A DNA stretch of 64,000 bases from Rhizobium rhizogenes NBRC 13257 (GCF_000696095.1 NZ_BAYX01000006.1:124001-188000); one strand, 5' to 3'; counted from the stretch's first letter, positions 16,613 through 25,693 are shown. The notes: a model not told the origin generated them from the letters alone. Made by a program: numbers and translations.

Positions 16613-16642
16613 GAGGTTCCGGTTAGCATCGATCGGAACCTC
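16613..16642 (+). terminator. Hairpin after the amino-acid importer operon
   Basis: A perfect 9-bp stem (GAGGTTCCG / CGGAACCTC) encloses a 12-base loop and is followed by GTTTCG. It is 100 bases after the binding-protein stop. The weak T-run makes a rho-independent terminator possible but not certain. Confidence 0.4.
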
Positions 16643-16849
16643 GTTTCGCATGCACACCATATATCGCAGCCTATATCGGCATGAACGGCAGGATTCGTTT
16701 GCTGCGCATTTTCCAAAGCATTTAAGCGTGGTGACCTCTAACTCGAAGCAGGAGCCAGAAGGCATCAACCAAATATCCCCCTTGAACTGCGAGAACATGG
16801 CACCTATCTGCGGCTCAACCCGCTGGTCCGGGCCCCTCTGGTGAGAGCC

Positions 16850-16896
16850 GTCGGCGCTCTTGCGATGTCGGACCTTTTCCGACACCGTGCGCCGAC
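16850..16896 (+). promoter_or_regulatory. Two-tier stem-loop in the terC leader
   Basis: An outer 8-bp stem (GTCGGCGC at 16850-16857 with GCGCCGAC at 16889-16896) encloses an inner 7-bp stem (TGTCGGA at 16866-16872 with TCCGACA at 16878-16884). It ends 14 bases before the terC start, close to the GAGG ribosome site at 16898-16901. This position would suit control of translation. I could not match it to the yybP-ykoY manganese riboswitch. The rest of the 16513-16910 gap holds only the terminator candidate above. Confidence 0.4.
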
Positions 16897-16910
16897 TGAG
16901 GTTCTCCTTC

Positions 16911-17894
16911 GTGGAAACATCATTGTTTTTCGTTGAGTGGCTTGGAAAGCCGCTCTGGATGTGGGCAGGTTTCATTGCCCTCGTCATCGCCATCCTGTCG
17001 TTCGATCTCGGCATCCTGCATAAGCAAAACAAGGAGATCGGCGTCGGCGAGAGCATCAAGCTCTCCGCCCTCTACATTTCTCTCGGCCTCGCCTTCGGCG
17101 GCTGGGTCTGGTGGTATCTCGGCGCCGATTCCGGCCTTGCCTATATGACCGGCTTCGTCGTCGAAAAGACCCTGGCGCTCGACAACGTCTTCGTCATCGC
17201 CTTGATCTTCTCCTTCTTTGCCGTCCCGCGTCTCTATCAGCACCGGGTGCTCTTCTGGGGCATTCTCGGCGTGATCGTGCTGCGTGCCATCATGATCGGC
17301 GTCGGCGCGACACTGGTGGCTGAATTTTCGTGGCTGCTTTACGTATTCGCGGCGTTTCTCATCATCACAGGCATCAAGATGCTGGTGATGAAAGACGTGG
17401 AACCCGACGTTTCCAACAATCCCCTTGTCCGCTTCATGCGAAACCGGTTCAACGTCACCGACAGCCATCATGGCGAGCGGTTCTTCGTCAAGCAGGCCCA
17501 TCCGCAGACCGGCAAGATGGTCTGGTTCATCACCCCGCTGTTCATGGCCCTGGTCGTGATCGAAGTCGCCGACGTCATCTTCGCTGTGGACTCGGTTCCC
17601 GCGATCTTCGCGATCACCACGGATCCCTTCATCGTGTACACTTCCAACATCTTCGCGATCCTCGGTTTGCGCGCCCTTTATTTCGCGCTGGCGGCCATGA
17701 TCCATCGCTTCAAATATCTGAAGCCGGCCCTGGCCATCGTGCTGGTCTTCATCGGCTCGAAGATCTTCGTTGCCGACATGCTGGGCCTGGAAAAGTTTCC
17801 GGCTGCCCTCTCGCTCGGGATCACCTTCGCGATCATCGCAAGTGGCGTGGTCTGGAGCCTGCTCAAGACGCGCGACACAGTGAAGAACGCTTAA
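16911..17894 (+). CDS. TerC-family integral membrane protein
   Basis: This 327-residue TerC/Alx-type membrane protein has about nine hydrophobic segments. Acidic residues inside the membrane (EKTLALDNVFV and VIEVADVIFAVDSVP) mark the family's probable metal pathway. Members are linked to tellurite resistance, alkaline response and manganese export or metalation of secreted proteins. A GTG start at 16911 is chosen because GAGG lies 9 bases upstream. The longer frame from 16860 would begin inside the leader hairpin. Confidence 0.88.
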   Translation: METSLFFVEWLGKPLWMWAGFIALVIAILSFDLGILHKQNKEIGVGESIKLSALYISLGLAFGGWVWWYLGADSGLAYMTGFVVEKTLALDNVFVIALIFSFFAVPRLYQHRVLFWGILGVIVLRAIMIGVGATLVAEFSWLLYVFAAFLIITGIKMLVMKDVEPDVSNNPLVRFMRNRFNVTDSHHGERFFVKQAHPQTGKMVWFITPLFMALVVIEVADVIFAVDSVPAIFAITTDPFIVYTSNIFAILGLRALYFALAAMIHRFKYLKPALAIVLVFIGSKIFVADMLGLEKFPAALSLGITFAIIASGVVWSLLKTRDTVKNA

Positions 17895-17899
17895 AGCTC

Positions 17900-17932
17900 G
17901 CCGCGCACCTGCTGATGTGGCAGGTGCGCGGC
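17900..17932 (+). terminator. Strong hairpin after terC
   Basis: A perfect 13-bp GC-rich stem (GCCGCGCACCTGC paired with GCAGGTGCGCGGC) has a 7-base loop and begins 6 bases after the terC stop. No T-run follows, so it may terminate transcription weakly or protect the 3' end of the mRNA. Confidence 0.55.
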
Positions 17933-17969
17933 CCCTCATCTCCCAACAAACGCCTAACAAGGAATAGAC

Positions 17970-18275
17970 ATGCTCTCCAATCTCATCGCATGGCTCTTTG
18001 CCACTTTCGCCATCGCTCCCCTTCAGGCCGAGATCGAACAATACGCGGCCGCCGCAAATCTGCCGGTGGAGATCGTCCAGCAATCACGAACATGCTTGTC
18101 ATCGCAAGTCCCTCTGCTGGTGCAACGTGCATCGCAGGATAGTTACTGGACCGTCACCACCATTGTCGGCGTGGCGACCGGCTGGAGCAACCCGGCGGAC
18201 CTGCTCGACAAGAACAATCCAGCTTGCGCAGCCATCATCGGCCTCATTGAAAACAGAGCCACTGACGCCACCTGA
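17970..18275 (+). CDS. Small exported protein of unknown function
   Basis: The 101-residue product begins with a hydrophobic signal-like segment (MLSNLIAWLFATFAIAPLQA). The mature part has cysteines at RTCLSSQ and NPACAAI that could form a disulfide. An AAGGAA ribosome site lies about 8 bases before the ATG. I do not recognise a family. It sits between terC and the ExoD-like gene and may share their transcript. It is probably periplasmic. Confidence 0.6.
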   Translation: MLSNLIAWLFATFAIAPLQAEIEQYAAAANLPVEIVQQSRTCLSSQVPLLVQRASQDSYWTVTTIVGVATGWSNPADLLDKNNPACAAIIGLIENRATDAT

Positions 18276-18322
18276 TAAATTGCAAAGCCGATCATTCCCC
18301 GGATTCGGAGTGGCGAGATCAC

Positions 18323-18952
18323 ATGACTGAGCAGTCAGCCGGCGCGGCACCACAAGAAGAGATGGCATCGGTTCGCCTGAAAGAATTGGCAAAGCTTGCA
18401 CAATCGCAAGGCGGCGTCAGCGTGAGGGAGGTGCTGTCCGGTCTTGGCCGGACCAGCATGGCTTTCACCATTCTTTTTCTGGCACTGCCTGCCCTCACGC
18501 CGATACCCGGACCTTTCGGGATGGTATTCGGGAGCGCGCTTGCCCTTGTTGCGGTGCAAATCGCCATGGGACGTCAGACGCTGTGGCTTCCGGCCTTCCT
18601 CAACCGGCGTAGACTGTCGTCGGCAGTCGTTGATCTCGTCGTCCGCTACAGCGTTCCGATCATTGCCAGAGTTGAGGCAATTATCCGCCCAGGCCGCCTG
18701 GTGATGTTCACGGGCAGGATGATGCAGTGGCTGCTGGCATTTCCGATCTTCGTGTTGGCGATTGCTATCGCACTGCCAATCCCGTTCGGCAACTTTCTGC
18801 CGGTTCTTGCACTGACGGTGATTTCCATCGCCCTGATGGCAAGAGATGGGCTTGTGACCCTGGTCGGCGTCATCCTGTGCCTACTCGCATTCGCCGCCAC
18901 CGCCGGGTTGGTGCACGTCGCTGTTGCGAGTTTGAGCGGGATCGGCTCATGA
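18323..18952 (+). CDS. ExoD-family membrane protein
   Basis: This 209-residue protein has a soluble N-terminal part (about 1-50) and several membrane helices. Blocks such as FLALPALTPIPGPFGMVFG are typical of ExoD. In Sinorhizobium meliloti ExoD affects exopolysaccharide production and alkaline tolerance. The molecular role is unknown. Proximity to terC, another gene linked to alkaline response, is suggestive. Confidence 0.82.
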   Translation: MTEQSAGAAPQEEMASVRLKELAKLAQSQGGVSVREVLSGLGRTSMAFTILFLALPALTPIPGPFGMVFGSALALVAVQIAMGRQTLWLPAFLNRRRLSSAVVDLVVRYSVPIIARVEAIIRPGRLVMFTGRMMQWLLAFPIFVLAIAIALPIPFGNFLPVLALTVISIALMARDGLVTLVGVILCLLAFAATAGLVHVAVASLSGIGS

Positions 18953-19082
18953 GCACGCGTGCCGCTCCAGCTAAGCAATTAAGCCGGCTACCTAACTTCG
19001 CCGCGTTGCAAGCAGCGTGATAGCGCCAGCCCGGGATTGCCCCATGGTTGGGCCAAACGGTTGCCCGCCCATGGGGGCTTCT

Positions 19083-19200
19083 CTATCGCACCCTCGTCGC
19101 CGCTTCTGCCTTCAGCCTGCTTACGATCCGCCGGATTGTGCGAGGATTGATGTTGAATTCCGCCATGATTTGACCCGTCTTTAGAGTGAACCCCTCCAGC
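19083..19200 (-). pseudogene. Possible remnant of a DNA-binding or recombinase-type gene
   Basis: One minus-strand frame reads FTLKTGQIMAEFNINPRT followed by IRRIVSRLKAEAATR and a stop at 19083-19085. The pattern looks like a helix-turn-helix C-terminal tail. No upstream part of such a gene exists, because the frame runs back into the terminator hairpin of the next operon. It could also be chance. The remainder of the gap 18953-19248 contains only hairpins. Confidence 0.25.
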
Positions 19201-19215
19201 TGGGAAGACGAGACA

Positions 19216-19241
19216 GGCAACCCATCAAGGCATGGGTTGCC
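19216..19241 (-). terminator. Hairpin terminator of the monooxygenase-ABC operon
   Basis: A perfect 10-bp stem (GGCAACCCAT / ATGGGTTGCC) with a 6-base loop lies 7 bases after the luciferase-like gene stop on the minus strand. It is followed by TGTCTCGTCTT. It closes the minus-strand operon. Confidence 0.55.
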
Positions 19242-19248
19242 TATGGGG

Positions 19249-20340
19249 TCACGAGGCAGGCGACCAGCCCAGGTTCGGGGCCACTGTCTCCGCGAGGTCG
19301 GTCAGCAGCCGCACGTTCTCGGCAAGACCGAAGGCGGGTGGTAGAAAGAGGACAATCTCGTCTGCGGCGGCGAGGCCCGGGTCGTTGAAAACCGCCTCGG
19401 TCACCTGGTCGGGAGTGCCCTGGAAAACAGGGCAAATTTGGACTCCGGACGGTTGGTTGGCTGGCGCGGTCGGTGTGAGGGCGCCTTTGGGGCGGGATGC
19501 GGCGATGCCCAGGGTGCGGCGCTCGAGGTCGTAGGCGGCGTACTTCTCCCGGAGCTCGGCGGTGGTGCCGACCAAGATCGAGGCGGCTACGGTGACCGGC
19601 GGCGGCTCGGTGCCCCATGTCTCGCGCCAGGTGGTACGGAAAGCCTTGATGCTGCGGGCCTGATACTCCCCGAAGGTCTCGCCCTCGGCATGGTCGTGCT
19701 GCACGGTGCCGGAGATGAGCCCGATCCCAAGCTCGGCAGCCTGCACCGCCGAGCCCAGGCTGGCCGAGCCTTGCCTAATCCGGGAGCGCAGGGTTGGGCT
19801 GTGCGGTGTCACGCGCAGTTCGATGCCTTCCGGGGCACCCTGGTTCGGCCCGGCGACGGTGTGGAGGACCTCGCCCGAGATCGCGGCGAGGAAGCGCGCC
19901 TGGCGGCGCCTGGCCTCCGTGCGGGCATCGGTGTCGACTGTACCGAAGACAGCGTCGAACGCCGCGTTGGCGCCGGTAGAGATGGCCAGCTCCAGCCGGC
20001 CGCCGATCAACAGGTCGGTCGTGCCGGCCGCCTCGGCAAGCAGGATCGGATCCTGGTAGCGCATCGGGATGACCGCCGAGCCCAGCGTGATATGCTTGGT
20101 GTGCTGGCCGGCCGCGGCGAAGAACGGAAGCGGTGAGGACAGATAGTGGTCGAAGTGCCGCTGGTAGGCCCAGCCGGACTGGTAGCCCAGCCGCTCTGCG
20201 GCCTTGAACAGCTCGATCCCGTCGCGCAACCCCTGCGCCGGCCCGGCATCATCGTTGAAAGACACGCGGGTATTGAAGCCGAGCCGCTGCTTGGGGCGGA
20301 ACGGCGCGGACAGGGCGCCGGCAGGCACGGTCGCGGTCAT
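19249..20340 (-). CDS. Luciferase-like flavin-dependent monooxygenase
   Basis: This 363-residue protein of the bacterial luciferase/alkanesulfonate monooxygenase superfamily (TIM barrel, reduced FMN) carries RLGFNTRVSFN at the N-terminus, LGYQSGWAYQRHFDHYLSS-type active-site spacing, GSAVIPMRYQDPILLAEAA and LELAISTGANAAF. Members cleave C-S bonds of sulfonates or sulfones, or oxidise other small compounds. It overlaps the ABC ATPase gene by 4 nt at the end of a peptide-class ABC operon. A role in using an imported sulfur compound is inferred from this and from the BisC neighbour. Confidence 0.85.
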   Translation of the reverse strand: MTATVPAGALSAPFRPKQRLGFNTRVSFNDDAGPAQGLRDGIELFKAAERLGYQSGWAYQRHFDHYLSSPLPFFAAAGQHTKHITLGSAVIPMRYQDPILLAEAAGTTDLLIGGRLELAISTGANAAFDAVFGTVDTDARTEARRRQARFLAAISGEVLHTVAGPNQGAPEGIELRVTPHSPTLRSRIRQGSASLGSAVQAAELGIGLISGTVQHDHAEGETFGEYQARSIKAFRTTWRETWGTEPPPVTVAASILVGTTAELREKYAAYDLERRTLGIAASRPKGALTPTAPANQPSGVQICPVFQGTPDQVTEAVFNDPGLAAADEIVLFLPPAFGLAENVRLLTDLAETVAPNLGWSPAS

Positions 20341-22067
20341 GCGATTTTTTCCTCGCTGAAGACCCGTTGAGGTTGAGGCTGGGGCACGCGGGCGATACGA
20401 GCGGCGCCGGACGGAATCGATTCCAGCAGCGACCGGGTATAGGGCTGCTGAGGGTTGTCGAAGATGTCGGTGACGGTCCCGTGTTCGACGATATGTCCGC
20501 GCTGCATCACCGAGACGGTATGGGCGAGTTGGCGCACCAGGGCCAGATCGTGGGAGACAAATACATATGTCAGCCCAAGTTTGGCTTGCAGCGAAAGCAG
20601 CACTTCGACGATGTCGGCCTGGACACTGACGTCGAGCGCGGAGGTGGGCTCATCGAGCACGATCACATCCGGCTTGAGGACCAGCGACCGGGCGATGGCC
20701 ACGCGTTGGCGTTGGCCACCTGACAAGGCTGCAGGATTGCGCGCAAGCAGGTGCTCGCCGAGCCCGACATTGGCCAGCGCTTCGCGGACCCTTGCGGCCC
20801 GCTCTGTGGCGGTTCCAATCTTGAAGCGGTCGAGCGGTTCGCGCACCAACTGCTCGACTTTCCAGGTCGGGTCAAGCGAGGTGAACGGGTTCTGGTAGAC
20901 GAGCTGAAGGTGGCGCCACACCGCGCGCAGCGACTGGTGCGAGCGATCGTTGAGCTGTTCGCCAGCCACGGTGATGTTCCCGGTATCGGGTTGCTCCAGC
21001 CCAAGCAAGAGCCGGATTGCGGTCGTCTTGCCTGAACCCGACTCACCGACCAGCGCATGCGTGGTGCCAGCCTGGACGGCAAACGACACGTCGTTGACGG
21101 CCGTCAGAACCTTGCCGTCAACCGCGAAGGTCTTCGTGACGGCGCTGACCTCGATTTTCGGTGCCTTGCTGGCGTTTGTCTTGAGAAAACGGAAGCCGGG
21201 GTCGCGCAGCCGGGCGTAGCGGTCGGGGTTGAGGGCCGGGACGTCGGCGTGCAGCTTCTTCGCGTATGCCGATGCCGGCGAGGAGAACACGGCTGCGGTG
21301 CCGCCGGCCTCCTGGACGATGCCGTCCTTGAGCACCACCAGAGAGTCCGCCCGCTCGGCGGCGATCGCCAGGTCATGGGTGATGAGGAGCAGGCTGATAT
21401 CCAGCTCGTACTGCAATTTGGAAAGCAAATCGAGGATGCGTTTCTGGATCGTGACGTCGAGCGCGGAGGTCGGCTCGTCCGCAACCAGCAGCAGCGGCCG
21501 TGGAAGGACCGCAAGGCCGATCAGCACACGCTGCAACATGCCGCCGGACAGTTGGTGCGGGTAGGAATCATAAACTCGCTGCGGGTTGTCGAGCCCAACT
21601 TGAGCGAATGTCTCCAGGATGAGCGCCTTGCGACGTGTCGTATTGGGCTCGTCGATGAGCGCGGCTGCCTCCATCGCCTGGGCGCCGATCGTCCGCACCG
21701 GGTTGAGCGAGTTGCCTGGATCTTGCGGGACAAACCCGATAGCACGTCCCCGTAATGGCCGGAAATGCCGCTCCGAGAGCCCCAGCACCTCCTGGCCGTC
21801 GAAGTCGACGCGGCCACTCGCGCGTCCACCGGCCGGGAGCAGTCGCAGTACCGCGCGGGCAATCGTCGATTTGCCCGAGCCCGATTCCCCGATGAGAGCA
21901 AGGCTCTTGCCACGGCCCAGTTCGAACCCGACGTTGGTGACGACCTCTTGCTTTCCGTAGGCGACCGACAAGCCGCCGACGCGGAGCAGTGGAGCTGATC
22001 GTTGAGACGTTGAGCCGGTAATATCGGTGCGAGCGAAAAGCTGGGTCAGTCTGTCTTGCGGAGCCAT
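20337..22067 (-). CDS. Peptide/nickel-class ABC importer, fused double ATPase
   Basis: At 576 residues this is two DppD/DppF-like ATPases joined in one chain. The first domain (about 30-260) has GESGSGKST and LSGGMLQRVLIG; the second (about 310-560) has GESGSGKTT and LSGGQRQRVAIARSL. Both have DEPTSALDV Walker B regions. Fusions like this are known for GsiA and YejF-type importers. The start at 22067 (MAPQDRLTQLF) overlaps the permease gene by 22 bases. The longer frame to 22307 is the permease read out of frame. Confidence 0.92.
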   Translation of the reverse strand: MAPQDRLTQLFARTDITGSTSQRSAPLLRVGGLSVAYGKQEVVTNVGFELGRGKSLALIGESGSGKSTIARAVLRLLPAGGRASGRVDFDGQEVLGLSERHFRPLRGRAIGFVPQDPGNSLNPVRTIGAQAMEAAALIDEPNTTRRKALILETFAQVGLDNPQRVYDSYPHQLSGGMLQRVLIGLAVLPRPLLLVADEPTSALDVTIQKRILDLLSKLQYELDISLLLITHDLAIAAERADSLVVLKDGIVQEAGGTAAVFSSPASAYAKKLHADVPALNPDRYARLRDPGFRFLKTNASKAPKIEVSAVTKTFAVDGKVLTAVNDVSFAVQAGTTHALVGESGSGKTTAIRLLLGLEQPDTGNITVAGEQLNDRSHQSLRAVWRHLQLVYQNPFTSLDPTWKVEQLVREPLDRFKIGTATERAARVREALANVGLGEHLLARNPAALSGGQRQRVAIARSLVLKPDVIVLDEPTSALDVSVQADIVEVLLSLQAKLGLTYVFVSHDLALVRQLAHTVSVMQRGHIVEHGTVTDIFDNPQQPYTRSLLESIPSGAARIARVPQPQPQRVFSEEKIA

Positions 22068-22894
22068 CGGCTGATCCTGTTTACAGAGAGGACGGTTGCG
22101 ATCGTAACGAAGGCGGGTGCGTAAACCAGCCAGGGCCATTTGAGGTAGTCCTTGCCGATCGAGATCAGCAGGCCCCAGTCGGAGGCCGGTGGCGGGTCGC
22201 CGTACCCGAGGAAGGCAAGGCTGGCGATCACCAGGATCGAGTCGCCGAACTGCAGCACGGCAAGCGGCAATACCGAGCGCGATGCGTTCGGCAATACGTG
22301 GCGCCACAGGATGTGCCAGCGCGACCCGCCGAGGAGAAAGGAAGACTCGACGAATGTCGCCTGCCGGGTCTTGATGACCTCCGAGCGCATCACCCGGGCG
22401 AAGAGGGCCACAGCCGAAACACCCGTTGCGATGGCGGCGTTTGTGGTGTCGAAGCCGATCGCGGTGACGACGATGACGGCCAGCAAGAATTTTGGAATGG
22501 CGAGCAGCACGTCGACCAGGCGGGCGAACAGGGTGTCAACCCAGCCGCCGAAGAAGCCGGCCAGCAGGCCGATGAGGCCACCGGCGACAACGCCGATGAC
22601 CACGGCGATCAGCGCGCTCGCCACAGATGAGGCTGTGCCATAGACAACGCGGGTGTAGAGATCGCGGCCGAGATGATCGGTGCCGAACCAGTGCGCGGCA
22701 CTGGGGCCAAGCAGCTTTTGAGCAGGAACACCGTTGATCGGGTCATAGCTCGTGAACAGGCTCGGGGCGAGCGACCAGGCGATCGCAAGCGCGACGATCG
22801 CGAACGAGAGAGCGACGGCCGGCGGCATACGCAGGGCTGTCAGCCGGCTGATCGCCGTGACACGCGAGGTCGGGTAGGCGGAGGCGAGGGTCAT
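22046..22894 (-). CDS. Peptide/nickel-class ABC importer permease (DppC type)
   Basis: The 282-residue membrane permease has an N-terminal helix (about 27-48), the periplasmic motif HWFGTDHLGRDLYTRVVYG typical of DppC/OppC, and a C-terminal core with the EAA loop (RQATFVESSFLLGG, an altered version). It overlaps the DppB-like gene by 4 nt. Confidence 0.92.
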   Translation of the reverse strand: MTLASAYPTSRVTAISRLTALRMPPAVALSFAIVALAIAWSLAPSLFTSYDPINGVPAQKLLGPSAAHWFGTDHLGRDLYTRVVYGTASSVASALIAVVIGVVAGGLIGLLAGFFGGWVDTLFARLVDVLLAIPKFLLAVIVVTAIGFDTTNAAIATGVSAVALFARVMRSEVIKTRQATFVESSFLLGGSRWHILWRHVLPNASRSVLPLAVLQFGDSILVIASLAFLGYGDPPPASDWGLLISIGKDYLKWPWLVYAPAFVTIATVLSVNRISRWLRKTD

Positions 22895-23901
22895 GAGGTC
22901 ACCGCCTTGGAAATGCTAACGGAGCCTTCGTCAGCCGTGGTTGGGCGGCGCTCGGGAGCGCCGAGGAGCTTGACGCGCGGGTCGAGCAGCGGGTAGGCGA
23001 GGTCGGCGATCAGGTTGACAATCACAAAGACCACCGCTGCCAACGAGACGACTGCCTGAAGGACGGGCAGGTCCTGCGTGCTCACCGACCTTTGCACCAA
23101 GCTGCCAAGACCGGTGCGCCCAAAGACCGTCTCAGTGATCAGCGAGCCCCCAAGCAGCTCGCCGATCGTCAGCGCAACGACAGTGACGACCGGGAGTGAC
23201 GATGGCTTGAGCAAGTGCTTGACGAACAGCCGCATTTGCCCGAGGCCGCGGCCCCGTGCAACGGCGGCGTATTCCTGCCCGGACTCATGGTCGAGGTTTG
23301 CGATGAGCACTTCGGCGATTTGTGCGGAGATGGGGATGCCGAGCGCGATCGCCGCGAAAAGTGTCGCCCAGACGCTGTCAGGCTCAATCACACGAAAGAC
23401 GCCGAGTTGGAAACCAAAGAGGTGGATCAGCACCAGGCCGATCACGAAGTTCGGTACCGACAGGAACAGCGACGGAAAGCCTCGCAGCAAGCCCTGGCCA
23501 AGCCGTTTTGGAAGAAACTGTGTGCCATAGGCGATCACCGCCGCGAGCAGAAGCGCGACGACGAGGCCGGCGGAAGCAAGGACCAGCGTCGACGGGAGCA
23601 CCTCGGCGATCAGCGTTGTCACGGGCCGATTGGTCCGCATCGACAGGCCCAGATCCCCGGTGACAAACCCGGAAAACGATGTCCAAAGCTGGACCGGGAT
23701 CGGTTTATCCAGACCTTGGGCGGCGATGATCTCCTTGATCTCCTCCTGTGTGAACCCATTCTGGGGATTGTTCAGGACGTTGGAGATCGGGTCGCCCGGC
23801 AGGATGCTGACGACAACGAAGGTGAAGACATAAGCCAGCAGGATCACGACGATCGCCTGCACGAGGCGCTTTGCGGCGTAGTTTAGGTAGGCTTTGCTCA
23901 T
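22891..23901 (-). CDS. Peptide/nickel-class ABC importer permease (DppB type)
   Basis: This 336-residue permease begins SKAYLNYAAKRLVQAIVV, the classical DppB N-terminal helix, followed by the motif ILPGDPI and an EAA loop (SGQEYAAVARGRGLG). The start at 23901 gives family-like length. The frame to 24147 overlaps the binding-protein gene and is not used. It pairs with the DppC-like permease. Confidence 0.92.
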   Translation of the reverse strand: MSKAYLNYAAKRLVQAIVVILLAYVFTFVVVSILPGDPISNVLNNPQNGFTQEEIKEIIAAQGLDKPIPVQLWTSFSGFVTGDLGLSMRTNRPVTTLIAEVLPSTLVLASAGLVVALLLAAVIAYGTQFLPKRLGQGLLRGFPSLFLSVPNFVIGLVLIHLFGFQLGVFRVIEPDSVWATLFAAIALGIPISAQIAEVLIANLDHESGQEYAAVARGRGLGQMRLFVKHLLKPSSLPVVTVVALTIGELLGGSLITETVFGRTGLGSLVQRSVSTQDLPVLQAVVSLAAVVFVIVNLIADLAYPLLDPRVKLLGAPERRPTTADEGSVSISKAVTS

Positions 23902-23935
23902 GCCTGTCACCTTCTTTGCGCGGTTGAATTGCGGG

Positions 23936-25588
23936 CTATTCGCTTTTCGTGGCCGTGTAGTAGCTGGCATAGGCGACACCGTTGTAGACCTCGCCCTTGA
24001 GCTTGGGAGACTGAGCGTAGATCCGCTGAACGATCTGTGTGCGCGGGATGAAGTAGCCCTGATCGAGAATGTACTTCTGCAACTCGTCGAGGAGGGGTTT
24101 GCGAATTTCTGTGGAGCCGGCGCTGGCGATCTTGTCACGTAGCTCATTGAGCCTCGTGTCGCTCTCGTCGAGAGCGAACCAGTTCTCGCCGTTGTTGGCG
24201 TTCGTCAGAATGCTGGCGACGGTCCCTGCGTCGATGAAGCTACGCGTCACCTCGTAGGCCGGCACGGCCGGGCCGCCGTATTTGACCTTCTGGCCGTAGG
24301 TGACAACATCGTAGGCACGGATGGCGACTTTCCAGCCAATCTTGCCGAGTTGCTGGGCGATGAGCTCATCGACCGATTTGGACGTAGCAAGGTAGGGGTT
24401 GGAATTCAGTATCAGCAATAGCGGCTCGCCGTTCTTCGTACGGATGCCGTTTGCGCCCTTTGTCCAGCCTGCCTCATCAAGGAGCTTTTCAGCCTTGTCG
24501 GGATTGTACGCCAGCAAACTGCTTTGGTCGGTCGCTCCCGGCACGTTGCTCTGGATGAAGGACGTCGCAAGCTTCCAGTCGGGCGTGTAGACGGTGTCGA
24601 TGATCTCCTGGCGGTTAATGCCGGCCTGGAGGGCCTGACGTACTTTCACGTCATCGTACGGCGCAAGCTTGGTGTTGATCGCCCAGCCGTTGACGAAGCC
24701 GAGATAGCGTGGTGTCGCGATGGTGAAGCCCTCCGACTTGAGAGACTCCAGTTCCTGCGGCGAGGCGTTGTAGGCGACGTCGGCCTGGCCTGACTGCACG
24801 GCTGCAACGCGCAGCGACGGTTCGGTCACCAGCTTGTAGGTAATCGTGTCGAGATAGGCTGGACCGGTATGACCGACCGCCGGAGGACCCCAGTTATAAT
24901 CCTTGCGCTTGACCAGCTTGACGAAGTCGCCCTCCTTCCAGGAATCGACCACATAGGGGCCGCTGCCAGAGGTCTTGCTCAGATCAGCCTGCTGGGGGGC
25001 GGGCTGCGCGATGGTCTTCGGGGAGATGAGGATCGAACCGTGGTAGCCGAGAGTCGGGATGAAGCCGAGCGTCGGCTTCTTGAAGAAGACCTTCACTGTG
25101 CTTGCATCAATTGCCTCGGCATGGTCGTAGGTTTTCGGGAAGAGACCAATCGGATTGATGCCCTCGGTCTTGCGGCCGGCGTACCAGATGTCGAGGTTGG
25201 CGACGACGGCCGACGCGTCGAGCGGGGTGCCGTCGGAGAAGGTGACGCCGCTCTTGAGGTGCAGGGTGAACTCTGTGGCGTTGTCGTTCTGCTCCCAGCG
25301 CTCGGCGATCCAGGGGCTGACCTTGCCGTCAGCGTCGACGTAAAGGAGCTTATCGGTCACATGACCCCAGATGTGGCCCTGGAAGCTGGAGATCGCGCTG
25401 TTGTTCGGAATCCAGGTGTCGCCCAACGAATCGATGAGGAAGGTGATGTCACCTCCGTTGTGTGGGCTGTCAGCACTCAGAGCCGGGGCGAGGCCTGCCA
25501 TCGTCACCAAAGCGCCGGTTGCCACGGCGGACGTGGTGATCAGCAGACGGCGCCGGGAGAGGGACAACGAAAAAAGGCGTTCGGTCAT
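23936..25588 (-). CDS. Peptide-class ABC importer, periplasmic binding protein (family 5)
   Basis: This 550-residue binding protein starts with a twin-arginine-like signal (LSRRRLLITTSAV, cut near ALSA). The body shows family-5 features: LHLKSGVTFSDGTPLDASAV, then a C-terminal VDELIAQQLGKIGWKV block. It is the first gene of a minus-strand operon with two permeases, the double ATPase and the monooxygenase. Family 5 binds peptides, nickel or small organic ligands, so the substrate is open. A motif shared with the BisC upstream region lies 82-105 bases before the start. Confidence 0.9.
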   Translation of the reverse strand: MTERLFSLSLSRRRLLITTSAVATGALVTMAGLAPALSADSPHNGGDITFLIDSLGDTWIPNNSAISSFQGHIWGHVTDKLLYVDADGKVSPWIAERWEQNDNATEFTLHLKSGVTFSDGTPLDASAVVANLDIWYAGRKTEGINPIGLFPKTYDHAEAIDASTVKVFFKKPTLGFIPTLGYHGSILISPKTIAQPAPQQADLSKTSGSGPYVVDSWKEGDFVKLVKRKDYNWGPPAVGHTGPAYLDTITYKLVTEPSLRVAAVQSGQADVAYNASPQELESLKSEGFTIATPRYLGFVNGWAINTKLAPYDDVKVRQALQAGINRQEIIDTVYTPDWKLATSFIQSNVPGATDQSSLLAYNPDKAEKLLDEAGWTKGANGIRTKNGEPLLLILNSNPYLATSKSVDELIAQQLGKIGWKVAIRAYDVVTYGQKVKYGGPAVPAYEVTRSFIDAGTVASILTNANNGENWFALDESDTRLNELRDKIASAGSTEIRKPLLDELQKYILDQGYFIPRTQIVQRIYAQSPKLKGEVYNGVAYASYYTATKSE

Positions 25589-25669
25589 GAAGAGGTCCTG
25601 ATGGTTCTGGTTCTGAGAAATCCTGAAACAGAGCCTATGCAGGCGGAGCCGAGGGAGAAAGACTAGTTG

Positions 25670-25693
25670 TTCTTTTTCTACTAATTTTATGGA
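25670..25693. promoter_or_regulatory. Shared upstream motif, copy 1
   Basis: TTCTTTTTCTA followed by CTAATTTTATGGA matches the element at 28281-28304 at 19 of 24 positions. It lies upstream of the binding-protein gene on the minus strand. It is an AT-rich island in GC-rich DNA and suggests one regulator for both transcription units. Confidence 0.45.

Noticed and set aside
16513..16910. yybP-ykoY manganese riboswitch before terC
   Set aside because: The conserved bases of that element were not found; only nested stems are supported.
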